From the NCBI RefSeq assembly GCF_002000365.1, contig NZ_MVBK01000019.1, forward strand, positions 1 through 34,464: a DNA stretch of 34,464 nucleotides, given 5' to 3'. The notes under the pieces were generated by a model. That model was not told the origin of the DNA. It searched no databases and saw only the letters and a program-made list of their open reading frames with translations. The translations under genes were made by a program, and so were the position numbers. This stretch comes from Thioalkalivibrio denitrificans (GTDB lineage: Bacteria; Pseudomonadota; Gammaproteobacteria; Ectothiorhodospirales; Ectothiorhodospiraceae). The stretch's first letter is position 1. Every line of letters starts with the position of its first letter. This document shows, piece after piece, positions 23,427 through 31,969 of the stretch.

Positions 23427-25973
23427 ATGTTCAGGACCATGGATACCAAGCAGTTCCGAATCCTCATCGTCGAGGACGTCCAGGACGACGCTGAACTCGT
23501 CCAGCGGCAAATGGCGGCCTCCGGGCTGGACGTGTCGAGCCTGTGGGTGGACAACGAGGTCGATTTCCGGAAACACGCAGACGAAGAATGGGACGCCATC
23601 CTCTGCGATTACACGATGCCGTCCTTCGGTGCGCACCGGGTGCTGCAGATCGTGGCGGAGCTGAAAATCAACACGCCGGTGATCATCGTCTCCGGAACCG
23701 TAGGCGAGGAGACGGCCATCGAGGCCATGCACTACGGTGCCGCGGACTACCTCATGAAGGACCGGCTCACCCGACTCGGCGCCGCCATCGAACAGGCGGT
23801 GGCCCGGCACCGGTTGCGGGCCGCCAAGCAGCGGGCTGAACTGGCCCTGGCGGAGAGCGAACGCCGCCTCAAGGCGATCGTCGAGAACGAGCCCGAGTGC
23901 GTCAAGGTAGTATCCGCCGAGGGACTTGTGACGGAGATGAACCCGGCGGGGCTGCGCATGATCGAGGCCTCGAGTCGCGGGGAAGTGATCGGCAAGCCCT
24001 TGGCGCGCCTGCTCCACCCCGACGATGTCGGCCCCTACTTCCAGCTCCATCGCAAGGTGCTGAGCGGGCACTCGGGCACCCTGGAATTCCGGGTCATCGG
24101 CCTCAAGGGAACCCTGCGCTGGATGGAAACCCACAGCGTGCCGATGCGGGACGACCACAAGAGCGTGTCGGTGTTGAGCATCACCCGGGACATCACCGAG
24201 CGCCGGGAGGCGGAGGCACGCTTTCGACAACTCGCCGACAATATTCGCGAGGTCTTCTGGCTCATTGACGCGTCCACATCCGAAGTCCTCTACGCGAGCC
24301 GCGCCTTCGAGGAGATCTGGGGTTACAACGCCGAGGCGCTCTACCGTGATCCCGACCTCTGGCTCAAGGCCATTCACCCGGATGATCGCCGAGAGGTGCT
24401 CATGCGCATGGGCGACAAGGCGTCCGAGCACGCTTTTGACTGCGAGTACCGCATCATCCGCCCCGACCAGAGCCAACGATGGATCCGTTCGCGGGCGTTC
24501 CCCGTCAGAAACGAACAGGGCGTCGTGTACCGGATCGCCGGGATCGCCGAGGACGTGACGGAGCGCCGCCGGGCCGAGGAGGAGTTGCGCTATCGGGCCA
24601 TGTTCGACCCGCTGACCGGCCTGCCCAACCGGCGGACTTTCGAACAGCGCATCGAGCAGGCCATCGGCTCCGGCCGCGACACGGCACGCAGCCTGTCCCT
24701 CCTGATACTGGACCTGGACCGCTTCAAGGAGATCAACGACACCCTCGGCCATGCCGCCGGCGATCAGGTACTCAAGCGTATCGCCGAGCGCCTCAGAAAC
24801 GTGGCCCCGGCCTCCGAGAACGCCTCGCGGCTGTTCGGCGCCACGTTTGCACTGCTGCTCACCGATACGCAAGATGGAACGGCGCCCGTGGATGTGGCAC
24901 AGCGCATCCTGGACATGTTCGCCGAGCCCCTGGTCATCGACGAACAGGAGTATTTCGTCAACCTCAGCATCGGGATCGCGAGCCATCCGGATCATGCCAC
25001 CGGTGCAACCGACCTGCTGCGCAAGGCCGATTCGGCCATGTGCCATGCAAAACAGCAGGGATCAGGCGGCTACCAGGTGTTCGATGCCGCACTGCATGCG
25101 GTCTCGCTGGAGAACCTGGCGCTGGAGGCAGGCCTGCGGCGCGGGATCGAACGCGGCGAGTTCCTGCTGCACTACCAGCCGCGTATCGCCACGGAGACCG
25201 GTGTGGTAGTGGGGGCCGAGGCCCTGCTGCGCTGGGCACATCCCCAGATGGGCATGGTGCCGCCCGACCGGTTCATCGCGCTGGCCGAGCGCACCGGCCA
25301 GATCATCCCGCTCGGCGACTGGGTGCTGCGCGAGGCGCTGAACCAGTTGCGCGCCTGGGACTCAGCCGGACTGCCTGGCCTGGACATCTCGGTCAACGTC
25401 TCTGCGCGCCAGCTCCGGCATCCGGATTTCGATCGGCGCGTCGCCCGCCTGCTGAAGGAGACGGGCATCGACGCGAGGCGACTGGAACTGGAAGTCACGG
25501 AAAGCGCACTCATGCACGACATCGACGAGACCTCCGCCCTGCTGGGACGCATCGGGGCCCTGGGCGTACGCATCGCCATCGACGACTTCGGCACCGGGTA
25601 TTCAAGCCTCAGTTACATCAAGCGTCTGCCCATCCAGAAGCTCAAGATCGACAAATCCTTCATCCGCGACCTGAGCACGGATTCCGACGACGCGGCCATT
25701 GTCACGGCCATCCTCTCCATGGCCGCAAGCCTCAACCTGGTCGTGACCGCTGAAGGCGTCGAAACCACAGAGCAGCTCGCGTTCCTGTCCGGCCGGAAGT
25801 GCCCGGAGTACCAGGGCTATCTGGCATGCAAGCCCGTTCCCGAGAAATCGTTCCAGGGCTTCGCCCGCCCCCGGCGCACGGCTTCCTCCGCCGGCCGCAC
25901 GTCCACGCGGGCTGCCCGGCACACGTCCAGAGCGCCCACAGAGGGCGCCGCAACAGGCAAGACGAGGAGCTAG
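23427..25973 (+). CDS. REC-PAS-PAS-GGDEF(degenerate)-EAL cyclic-di-GMP protein
   Basis: An 848-aa cytoplasmic protein. The receiver (about 10-130) has phospho-acceptor D61 in LCDYTMPSF. Two PAS domains with C-terminal DITER/DVTER caps follow (about 145-260 and 265-385). A GGDEF-type domain (about 395-560) has its signature changed to FGATF at 470-474, so it should not make c-di-GMP. The EAL domain has EAL at 598-600, DDFGTG at 719-724 and EGVET at 776-780, all intact, consistent with an active phosphodiesterase. Net output is therefore probably c-di-GMP breakdown controlled by phosphorylation. The C-terminal ~50 residues are basic and Ala/Arg/Thr-rich. It sits 4 nt after the Rcp1-like receiver and 1 nt before the next kinase. 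Confidence 0.94.
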   Translation: MFRTMDTKQFRILIVEDVQDDAELVQRQMAASGLDVSSLWVDNEVDFRKHADEEWDAILCDYTMPSFGAHRVLQIVAELKINTPVIIVSGTVGEETAIEAMHYGAADYLMKDRLTRLGAAIEQAVARHRLRAAKQRAELALAESERRLKAIVENEPECVKVVSAEGLVTEMNPAGLRMIEASSRGEVIGKPLARLLHPDDVGPYFQLHRKVLSGHSGTLEFRVIGLKGTLRWMETHSVPMRDDHKSVSVLSITRDITERREAEARFRQLADNIREVFWLIDASTSEVLYASRAFEEIWGYNAEALYRDPDLWLKAIHPDDRREVLMRMGDKASEHAFDCEYRIIRPDQSQRWIRSRAFPVRNEQGVVYRIAGIAEDVTERRRAEEELRYRAMFDPLTGLPNRRTFEQRIEQAIGSGRDTARSLSLLILDLDRFKEINDTLGHAAGDQVLKRIAERLRNVAPASENASRLFGATFALLLTDTQDGTAPVDVAQRILDMFAEPLVIDEQEYFVNLSIGIASHPDHATGATDLLRKADSAMCHAKQQGSGGYQVFDAALHAVSLENLALEAGLRRGIERGEFLLHYQPRIATETGVVVGAEALLRWAHPQMGMVPPDRFIALAERTGQIIPLGDWVLREALNQLRAWDSAGLPGLDISVNVSARQLRHPDFDRRVARLLKETGIDARRLELEVTESALMHDIDETSALLGRIGALGVRIAIDDFGTGYSSLSYIKRLPIQKLKIDKSFIRDLSTDSDDAAIVTAILSMAASLNLVVTAEGVETTEQLAFLSGRKCPEYQGYLACKPVPEKSFQGFARPRRTASSAGRTSTRAARHTSRAPTEGAATGKTRS

Positions 25974-25974
25974 A

Positions 25975-28269
25975 ATGGGAATCTACAACCCTTACTCCGG
26001 GGAAGCGGGTATGGCCGCATATCCCAGATTCCAGAGGCTCTTCGTGCCGCTGAGGACTGGATCGCTGCCCACCGTCATGACCGTGCTGATCATGATGATG
26101 GCGGCGGTGATCTTCCTGCTGGACCTCGCCGTGCCCCTGGGCAGCGGCATACCGTTTCTCTATATCCTGCCCGTGTTCCTGTCGCTCACACTGCGTTCCC
26201 AATGGCACACGTTCCTCACTGGGCTGGGCTGCGGCGCACTGACACTCCTGGGCTTCTGGTTCAGTGAACCCGGCGAACCGTTGCTGCAGGATCTGGCCTT
26301 CACCAATCGTGCCCTCAGCCTCGTGGGTATCTGGGGCCTGGTGCTTCTCGACTCCTCACGGCGCGGCGCCATGCAGGCCCTGCGGACAACACAGGAGGAA
26401 CTGGTCGACTTCCTGGAGAACGCCCCGGTGGGTATCCAGTTGATGGACTCGCAGGGACGCATCCTGCGCGCGAATCCCGCTCTGCTCACGAAACTCGGAT
26501 ACTCACGCCCGGCATTCGAGGGACACCGCATCACCGAGTTCTGCGCGGTACCGGACCAGGGGCACCGGCTGCTGGAAATGCTTGAGCGCGGCGAACCGGT
26601 CAAGAATCTGGAGATGGAGTTTGTGCACAACGATGGAACGATCCGATACCTGCTCGTCACCGCCAACGGTCACCATAAGAACGGCCGACTGGTTCACACC
26701 CGATGCTTCTTGCGGAACGTCACGCAGCAGAAGCTGGCCGAGAACGCCCTCAGGGAGAGCGAGTCGCGCTTTCGGATGCTCGCCAACTCGGCACCCGCCA
26801 TGATCTGGATGTGCGATGCCCAGGGGCAATGTACCTATTTCAACGATCAGTGGTGCAATTTCACCGGTCGCGGCTACGAGGAACACCTGGGAGATGGCTG
26901 GCAGAAGAGCGTGCACCCGAAAGACAGACCCCGTTGCCTCGCCGCATTCCATCAGGCGCTGCGGGCTCGCCGCCCCCTCAGCGTGGAGTATCGGCTTCAC
27001 CGGTGGGACGGCACGTATCGCTGGATCCATGATGACGCCACACCGCGTACCGACAGTGACGGAACCTTCCTCGGGTTCATCGGGAGTTGCACGGACATCA
27101 CCGACGCCAAGGAGGCGGAGCAGATCCTGCGGCGCAGCCATGAAACGCTCGAGGCGCTCGTGCGCCGGCGCACGGAAGAACTCGAACTGTCCAACGACGA
27201 CCTGCGCGCCGCTGAGCTGACGCTGCGCGGGCTGCTGGACAATCTGCCCATCGCCGTTTTCACGACGGACACACGCGGCCGGATCGAGACCTTCAACAAG
27301 CACGCGGCCGCCCTGTGGGGGCGTCATCCGACCGTCGATGAGCCGGCCGATACCTTCTTCGAGCTACATGGCATGTACCACACGGATGGCTCCCGGATGG
27401 CATTTCATGAAACCCCGATGGCGCAGGCGCTGCGCACCAACAGGCCTCTCTACAATCAGGAGCTCGTGGTTGAACGGCCGGACGGCAGCCGACGGGTGGT
27501 CGTGGTGAACGTCATCCCGCGGCAGGACGCCGAAGCGCGGCTCGTCGGCGCCATCCACTGCCTGACCGACATCACCGAACGCAAGTGGGCCGAGCAGGAA
27601 ATCACGGCCTATTCAGAGGCCCTGCGAACCCTGTCCCATCGACTGTCCTCGACCCAGGAGACCGAGCGGCGTCGGCTGCACGGGGAACTCCACGACAAGG
27701 TGGGGCAGAACCTGACGGCAATGGGCATCAATCTGGATATCCTGAGAGCCCGCATGCCGGAGGACGCACCGGAAGACCTGCTGCAACGGATCAACGACGC
27801 CCGCGGCATGGTGGAAGACACCACGGGCCGCATCACCGATCTGATGACCGAACTGCTTCCTCCCATGCTGGAGGATCTGGGCCTCGCCAGTGCCCTGCGC
27901 TCCTACGTCGGTCAGTTCACACGTCGGACGGGGATTGCCGTCACCATGCGCGGCCGGGATCCCAATCCCCGCCTGGATCCGGACATAGAGATCGCGCTGT
28001 TCAGGATTTTCACGGAAGCACTCAACAATATGGCAAAACACGCACAGGCGGGGCACGGGTGGGTCGAGCTGCAGGTGCGCCCCGGGAAGGTCAGGCTGAT
28101 CATCCGTGATGACGGCGTGGGCTTCGATCCCGACCGGAGCAATGACAGTACCCGCTGGGGCATGATGACCATGCGCGAACGCGCACGATCCATCGGCGGG
28201 GAGTTCCGCGTCATGTCTCATCCGGGGGAAGGCACCAGCGTGATCGTGGAAACCCGGAGGCCGTCATGA
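25975..28269 (+). CDS. NarX-type multi-PAS sensor histidine kinase
   Basis: A 764-aa kinase. The N-terminus has about four helices (residues 28-125) with almost no periplasmic loop, a MASE-like sensor. Three PAS domains follow (about 138-255, 262-385 and 415-540), each leading into a DIT-type cap. The HisKA_3 dimerisation segment ETERRRLHGELHDKVGQ carries phospho-His H573. A NarX-class ATPase domain shows EALNNMAKHA, DDGVGFDP and GMMTMRERARSIGG. GAGGAG at 25964-25969 gives a good start at 25975, 1 nt after the c-di-GMP gene. The last 4 nt overlap the NarL-type regulator, its cognate partner. Confidence 0.93.
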   Translation: MGIYNPYSGEAGMAAYPRFQRLFVPLRTGSLPTVMTVLIMMMAAVIFLLDLAVPLGSGIPFLYILPVFLSLTLRSQWHTFLTGLGCGALTLLGFWFSEPGEPLLQDLAFTNRALSLVGIWGLVLLDSSRRGAMQALRTTQEELVDFLENAPVGIQLMDSQGRILRANPALLTKLGYSRPAFEGHRITEFCAVPDQGHRLLEMLERGEPVKNLEMEFVHNDGTIRYLLVTANGHHKNGRLVHTRCFLRNVTQQKLAENALRESESRFRMLANSAPAMIWMCDAQGQCTYFNDQWCNFTGRGYEEHLGDGWQKSVHPKDRPRCLAAFHQALRARRPLSVEYRLHRWDGTYRWIHDDATPRTDSDGTFLGFIGSCTDITDAKEAEQILRRSHETLEALVRRRTEELELSNDDLRAAELTLRGLLDNLPIAVFTTDTRGRIETFNKHAAALWGRHPTVDEPADTFFELHGMYHTDGSRMAFHETPMAQALRTNRPLYNQELVVERPDGSRRVVVVNVIPRQDAEARLVGAIHCLTDITERKWAEQEITAYSEALRTLSHRLSSTQETERRRLHGELHDKVGQNLTAMGINLDILRARMPEDAPEDLLQRINDARGMVEDTTGRITDLMTELLPPMLEDLGLASALRSYVGQFTRRTGIAVTMRGRDPNPRLDPDIEIALFRIFTEALNNMAKHAQAGHGWVELQVRPGKVRLIIRDDGVGFDPDRSNDSTRWGMMTMRERARSIGGEFRVMSHPGEGTSVIVETRRPS

Positions 28270-28910
28270 GTATCTCCGTACTGGTGGCGGATGACCACGC
28301 GGTGGTCAGCGACGGACTGAGGCTGTTGCTCGAGTCCAATCCTATGCTGCACGTTGCCGGTCAGGCCCGGGACGGCCGCGAAGCGATCCGGCTGGCCGGC
28401 GAGCTGCAGCCGGACATCGTGGTCATGGATATCTCCATGCCCGACCTCAACGGCATTGAGGCCACGATAAAGATCAGGGAACGGCTGGAGAACACGCGGG
28501 TAATCATGCTGTCCATGCACCCCAATGTGGAGTACGTGGTTCGCGCACTGCAGGCGGGCGCGAGGGGGTACGTCCTCAAGGCCTCGGCGGGCACCGAGCT
28601 GATCGATGCCATCCTGGCCGTACACCAGGGCCGGCGTTACCTCAGCCGCAGGATCTCCGAAGAGGTGGTGGACGAGCACCTGCTCGCCCGGGACACGGTC
28701 CAGCCTGTGGACCGACTGAGCGTCAGGGAGCGCGAGGTTCTACAGCTCCTGGCAGAGGGCGGCACAGTGGCCAGCATCGCGACCACCCTGTCGATCTCGC
28801 CGAAGACCGTGGAAACCTACCGGGCGCGTATCATGCAGAAGCTGCATATCGGGGATCTCCAGGGGCTCGTGCGCTTCGCCATACGGCACGGGATGACATC
28901 GGTCGGGTAA
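28266..28910 (+). CDS. NarL/FixJ-type response regulator
   Basis: A 214-aa transcription factor. The receiver has D9/D10 and phospho-acceptor D55 (VVMDISMPDLNG) and a lysine in VLKASAG. The LuxR-type helix-turn-helix (about 149-210) reads LSVREREVLQLLAEGGTVAS through ISPKTVETYRARIMQKL. The 4-nt overlap with the NarX-type kinase marks them as a pair. It ends the five-gene operon. Its targets are unknown; the TGTCGGG cluster upstream of the operon is one candidate for autoregulation. Confidence 0.95.
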   Translation: MSISVLVADDHAVVSDGLRLLLESNPMLHVAGQARDGREAIRLAGELQPDIVVMDISMPDLNGIEATIKIRERLENTRVIMLSMHPNVEYVVRALQAGARGYVLKASAGTELIDAILAVHQGRRYLSRRISEEVVDEHLLARDTVQPVDRLSVREREVLQLLAEGGTVASIATTLSISPKTVETYRARIMQKLHIGDLQGLVRFAIRHGMTSVG

Positions 28911-28951
28911 GGGCCGCCCCTTCAGGACTGCGACGCGGATCGGGCGCCGCC

Positions 28952-28970
28952 AGGGGCTGCTGCCGCCCCT
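28952..28970 (+). terminator. Weak hairpin after the signalling operon
   Basis: AGGGGC and GCCCCT form a 6-bp stem with a 7-nt loop 41 nt after the regulator stop, followed by only two T residues. It is a possible terminator. Confidence 0.35.
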
Positions 28971-29046
28971 TTGGATACCGTAGACTGGCGAGACACACCC
29001 CGGGCTGACGAGCCACCGCCCGCACCACATCCCCATGGAGACGCAC

Positions 29047-29754
29047 GTGACCCACCGGATCGCTGGCATCCTCGGCGGCATGGGCCCCGAGGCCACCGTG
29101 GACCTGATGTCCCGGGTCATCCGCGCCACGCCGGCCAGGGACGACGCGGACCACGTGCGCATGGTGGTGGACAACAATCCCCAGGTGCCCTCGAGGATCC
29201 GTGCGTTGCTGGACGGCGACGGCGAGAGTGCGGGGCCCTGCCTGCAGGACATGGCGCGACGCCTGGAGGCCTGGGGCGCGGATTTCCTGGCCATGCCCTG
29301 CAATACGGCCCATTACTATTACCCGGAGATCCGCCGGGCGGTGTCCATCCCGGTGCTCAACATGCTGGACCTGTCCGCGGAAACCATCGCAAGGGAACAT
29401 CCCGACATCCGCACAGTCGGCCTGCTGGCCTCCAGCGCCATCCTCCGGCTCGGGCTCTACGAGGAGGCGCTCGCCCGGCAGGGCCTGGAGGCCGTCAGCC
29501 CGCGACCGGATGTCCAGGACGCCCTGATGGCCGCCATCAGGCGCATCAAGACGGGCCGTTACGGAAACGAGGTGGATGCCGCCCTGAACGCGGCGGCAGC
29601 ACAGTTGGCGGACGCCGGCGCGGGCGTACTTCTGATCGCCTGTACCGAGCTCTCCGTGGTGGCGGACAGACTGAATACACCCTGCCCTGTGGTGGATTCC
29701 GCCCAGGTGCTGGCCGAGGCCGTGGTGCACGAGGCACGCCGCGCGGGTCCGTGA
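29047..29754 (+). CDS. Aspartate/glutamate racemase family protein
   Basis: A 235-aa member of the Asp/Glu racemase superfamily. It begins THRIAGILGGMGPEAT and has both catalytic cysteines: MPCNTAHYYY (C85) and IACTELS (C199). These enzymes racemise amino acids by a two-base mechanism without a cofactor. Start: GTG 29047 has GGAG 6 nt upstream and gives the usual short N-terminus; ATG 29035 would add four residues but has no ribosome site. It stands alone and converges on the OsmC gene with 10 nt between stops. D-Asp or D-Glu cannot be distinguished. Confidence 0.9.
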   Translation: MTHRIAGILGGMGPEATVDLMSRVIRATPARDDADHVRMVVDNNPQVPSRIRALLDGDGESAGPCLQDMARRLEAWGADFLAMPCNTAHYYYPEIRRAVSIPVLNMLDLSAETIAREHPDIRTVGLLASSAILRLGLYEEALARQGLEAVSPRPDVQDALMAAIRRIKTGRYGNEVDAALNAAAAQLADAGAGVLLIACTELSVVADRLNTPCPVVDSAQVLAEAVVHEARRAGP

Positions 29755-29764
29755 TCCGGACCCC

Positions 29765-30265
29765 TCAGTTGAGGGTCGCGACCACACCCGGCGGATTGCG
29801 CAGGGTCTGCAGAACCACGCAGTAGCGCTCGGTGACCGTGATGATCTTTTCCAGGATCTCCCGGTCCGCGTCGGAGTCGATCTCGAAGCGAAGGCGAATC
29901 GCACTGAATCCGACCGGACAGTCCTTAGCCACCCCGAGGGTGCCGCGAAAATCCAGGTCGCCCTCCGCGATCACCCGGCCTCCGCGTACCTCCACGTCAA
30001 ACGCCGTGGCCACGGCGCGCAGCGTCACCCCGGCGCAGGCGGCAAGCGCCTCCAGCAGCATGTCGCCAGAGCAGGCCTGGCTGCCGTCGCCGCCGGTAGC
30101 CGGATGCAGCCCGGCCTCCACCAGTGCCCGGCCGGTGTCGACGCGACAGGCGATACCTTCACCCAACTCGCCCTGCACGCGTAGCGTGACCACTGCGCGC
30201 TCCGGGTCCTGCCTGTAGGCCTCCTTGAGCGGGGCCTGCAAGTCCTTCAGTTCCTGTCCTTTCAT
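29765..30265 (-). CDS. OsmC family protein
   Basis: A 166-aa OsmC-like protein. The two catalytic cysteines of this peroxidase fold are placed as expected: C77 in MLLEALAACAGVTL and C149 in TERYCVVLQTL. It resembles the YhfA/OsmC branch more than Ohr. Role: reduction of organic hydroperoxides or handling of reactive sulfur species; the latter would suit this genome but is inference. AGAGGT lies 5-6 nt before the ATG. The methyltransferase gene ends 12 nt upstream, so the two form an operon. Confidence 0.9.
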   Translation of the reverse strand: MKGQELKDLQAPLKEAYRQDPERAVVTLRVQGELGEGIACRVDTGRALVEAGLHPATGGDGSQACSGDMLLEALAACAGVTLRAVATAFDVEVRGGRVIAEGDLDFRGTLGVAKDCPVGFSAIRLRFEIDSDADREILEKIITVTERYCVVLQTLRNPPGVVATLN

Positions 30266-30277
30266 GTCTTACCTCTG

Positions 30278-31042
30278 TCAAAGTGCCTGGTCGGCCGTCA
30301 GCGCCACGCCGACGAACACCTGCATGGGATACTCGCCGTCCCCCATGATGAACCGATCGTAGGCGCCGTCCAGTACGGTCTGTTTCACGTCCAGGCCCGC
30401 ACCCCGCAGCACCGCCAGCCACTGCGCCTGGGAGAACAGGCCCAGCACGTGACGATCGGTGTAGACGCTCAGTTCTCCGCGCTGCCGGATCAGGTAGACG
30501 ATGGTTGCCTCGTAGGTGGAGGGGGCCTCTGCCGGGATGTAATTGTTCTCGAAGATGGTGATCTCCACGTCTTCTCGGGCGCCCGTATAGCAGAAGTTGT
30601 TCTCGAAGAACGCCTCGCGCGTCTTCGCCACCACCAGCAGCACCCCGCCGGGCTTCAGGTGCCGGCGCGCCGTCCCGATGGCCGCGTCCAGATCGGCCGG
30701 CGTCACCATGTAGTCGATGGAATCGGGAATGGCCACGGCGTCGAACTGCTCGCCCAGATCAATGTTGCGCATGTCGCCGTGCACATACGTGACCTCCGGG
30801 TTGAGCTTGCGGGCCACCTCGAGCATGCCTTCACTGATGTCGACACCGGTCACCCGGAAATGCCGCTTGAAGGTCCAGTCGTTGCATCCCGCACCGCATC
30901 CCAGGTGGAGCAGGGTCACCATGCTGTCTTGTGCATGCCTGCGCATCTGCCCGATGTAGAACTCGGTCTCCTCCGCGTACTCCTGGGGGGGTGCGATGAC
31001 AGGCTCCGTCCACGCGAGTTCGCCGTAGCTCAACCAGTTCAC
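30278..31042 (-). CDS. Class I SAM-dependent methyltransferase
   Basis: A 254-aa methyltransferase. Motif I LHLGCGAG is at 45-52, the acidic residue ending strand 2 is D68 (VTGVDIS), and GDMRNIDL and the LKPGGVLLVVAKT motif follow. I start it at GTG 31042 (NWLSYGELAW), with GGAGGA about 7 nt upstream; earlier in-frame starts to 31147 have no ribosome site. The substrate is unknown. It is co-transcribed with the OsmC gene and divergent from the zinc-ribbon gene. Confidence 0.86.
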   Translation of the reverse strand: MNWLSYGELAWTEPVIAPPQEYAEETEFYIGQMRRHAQDSMVTLLHLGCGAGCNDWTFKRHFRVTGVDISEGMLEVARKLNPEVTYVHGDMRNIDLGEQFDAVAIPDSIDYMVTPADLDAAIGTARRHLKPGGVLLVVAKTREAFFENNFCYTGAREDVEITIFENNYIPAEAPSTYEATIVYLIRQRGELSVYTDRHVLGLFSQAQWLAVLRGAGLDVKQTVLDGAYDRFIMGDGEYPMQVFVGVALTADQAL

Positions 31043-31164
31043 TGTATTTCCTCCCGCAGGGCGGCGCATCCGTGTAGCGAATTCGCATGGCGGTGCGCTG
31101 TCGAACTTGGTAGCCTCAACCATAACGGCAATCGTCCAACCCAACAAATCCCGGAGGACCCTCC

Positions 31165-31689
31165 ATGAGCGAGAAGCAGCACGACGAAAAGGTCAAGGAC
31201 CGCCTGGCCCACGCCTATGACAGGATGCTGGAGCGCGTGCGCCACGCGATGGAGACGGCGGAGCAGCGCGCAGCGCCGACGCTGGAGGAGGCGCTGAAGC
31301 ACGCGCGCGAGCGGGCCGTGGAAATGGGCGAGATCACCCGCGAAGAAGCGGAGAAGGTGGCCCATTATGTGCGCGAGGACCTGCACGACATGGCGGAGTA
31401 CCTCAACGAGACCAGCAAGGACTACCGGGACTGGTTCCGCATGGACCTGCAACTCATCGAGGCGAAGATCATGGACCTGCTGGGCTCCATTGCCGACCGC
31501 ACCCGCGTCGAGATCGCCGAGATCGCCGCCCGCGCGGCGATCCGTGAACGCCACACCGGAGAAATCGCCGGCCCCGGCGTACTCGCCTGTATCAACTGCG
31601 GCGAGGAACTGCACTTCAAGACCAGCGGCCACATTCCGCCCTGCCCCAAGTGCAAGGGCACGAAGTTCCAGCGTATCCGGGGGGAGTGA
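31165..31689 (+). CDS. Zinc-ribbon protein, DUF1451/YbeL family
   Basis: A 174-aa cytoplasmic protein. A long charged helical region (about 1-130, with ARERAVEMGEITREEAEKVAHYVREDL) leads to a C-terminal zinc ribbon C142-x2-C145 and C160-x2-C163. This matches the YbeL/DUF1451 family, whose function is not established. GGAGGA about 8 nt upstream supports the ATG at 31165. A long inverted repeat starts 5 nt after the stop and should act as the transcript end. Confidence 0.9.
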   Translation: MSEKQHDEKVKDRLAHAYDRMLERVRHAMETAEQRAAPTLEEALKHARERAVEMGEITREEAEKVAHYVREDLHDMAEYLNETSKDYRDWFRMDLQLIEAKIMDLLGSIADRTRVEIAEIAARAAIRERHTGEIAGPGVLACINCGEELHFKTSGHIPPCPKCKGTKFQRIRGE

Positions 31690-31693
31690 GCGG

Positions 31694-31774
31694 CTAGCCC
31701 GCATACCTCACCGGGATCGCGGTTCAGGCTCGTCTTCGCCTGCTCCCGCGATCCCGGTGAGATATACGGGCTAG
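31694..31774 (+). terminator. 81-nt inverted repeat after the zinc-ribbon gene
   Basis: Arms 31694-31722 and 31746-31774 pair at 27 of 29 positions, including an uninterrupted 16-bp block (CTCACCGGGATCGCGG) and an outer 8-bp block (CTAGCCCG). The 23-nt loop holds its own CAGGC/GCCTG hairpin. The geometry (29-23-29) is the same as the element at 7723 although the sequence is different. No T run follows. A 3'-end/terminator role is inferred from its place 5 nt after a stop codon. Confidence 0.7.
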
Positions 31775-31786
31775 ACCTGTTCCTGA

Positions 31787-31854
31787 ACCACGAAGCTCAC
31801 GAAGGACACGAAGAAAAAACATTCCTCTCGCAAAGCCGCGAAGCACGCGAAGAA
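31787..31854 (+). repeat. Dispersed CACGAAG/CGCGAAG repeat
   Basis: Three 9-nt units ending in CACGAAG are followed by an A run, CATT, CTCTCGCAAAG and two CGCGAAG units. The first 57 bases match 33206-33262 in reverse orientation at 55 of 57 positions, and its trailing 30 bases match 17412-17441 at 29 of 30. Confidence 0.85.
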
Positions 31855-31881
31855 AATTGGTCTGTCACCAGGAACTATCAC

Positions 31882-31969
31882 GTAGGTTGGGGTGAGGAAC
31901 GAACCCCAACACGCGGGGGTGCGGGAGACCTATGCCATGTTGGGGTTCGCTCCGCTCACCCCAACCTAC
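31882..31969. repeat. REP doublet, GTTGGGG type
   Basis: A left unit with GTAG head and GTTGGGGT/ACCCCAAC hairpin (31882-31910) and an inverted right unit ending CTAC (31939-31969) are separated by 28 nt. It shares the GTAG head and opposed layout of the doublets at 14070 and 15943 but has a different stem, so it is probably a second REP subfamily. Confidence 0.78.
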
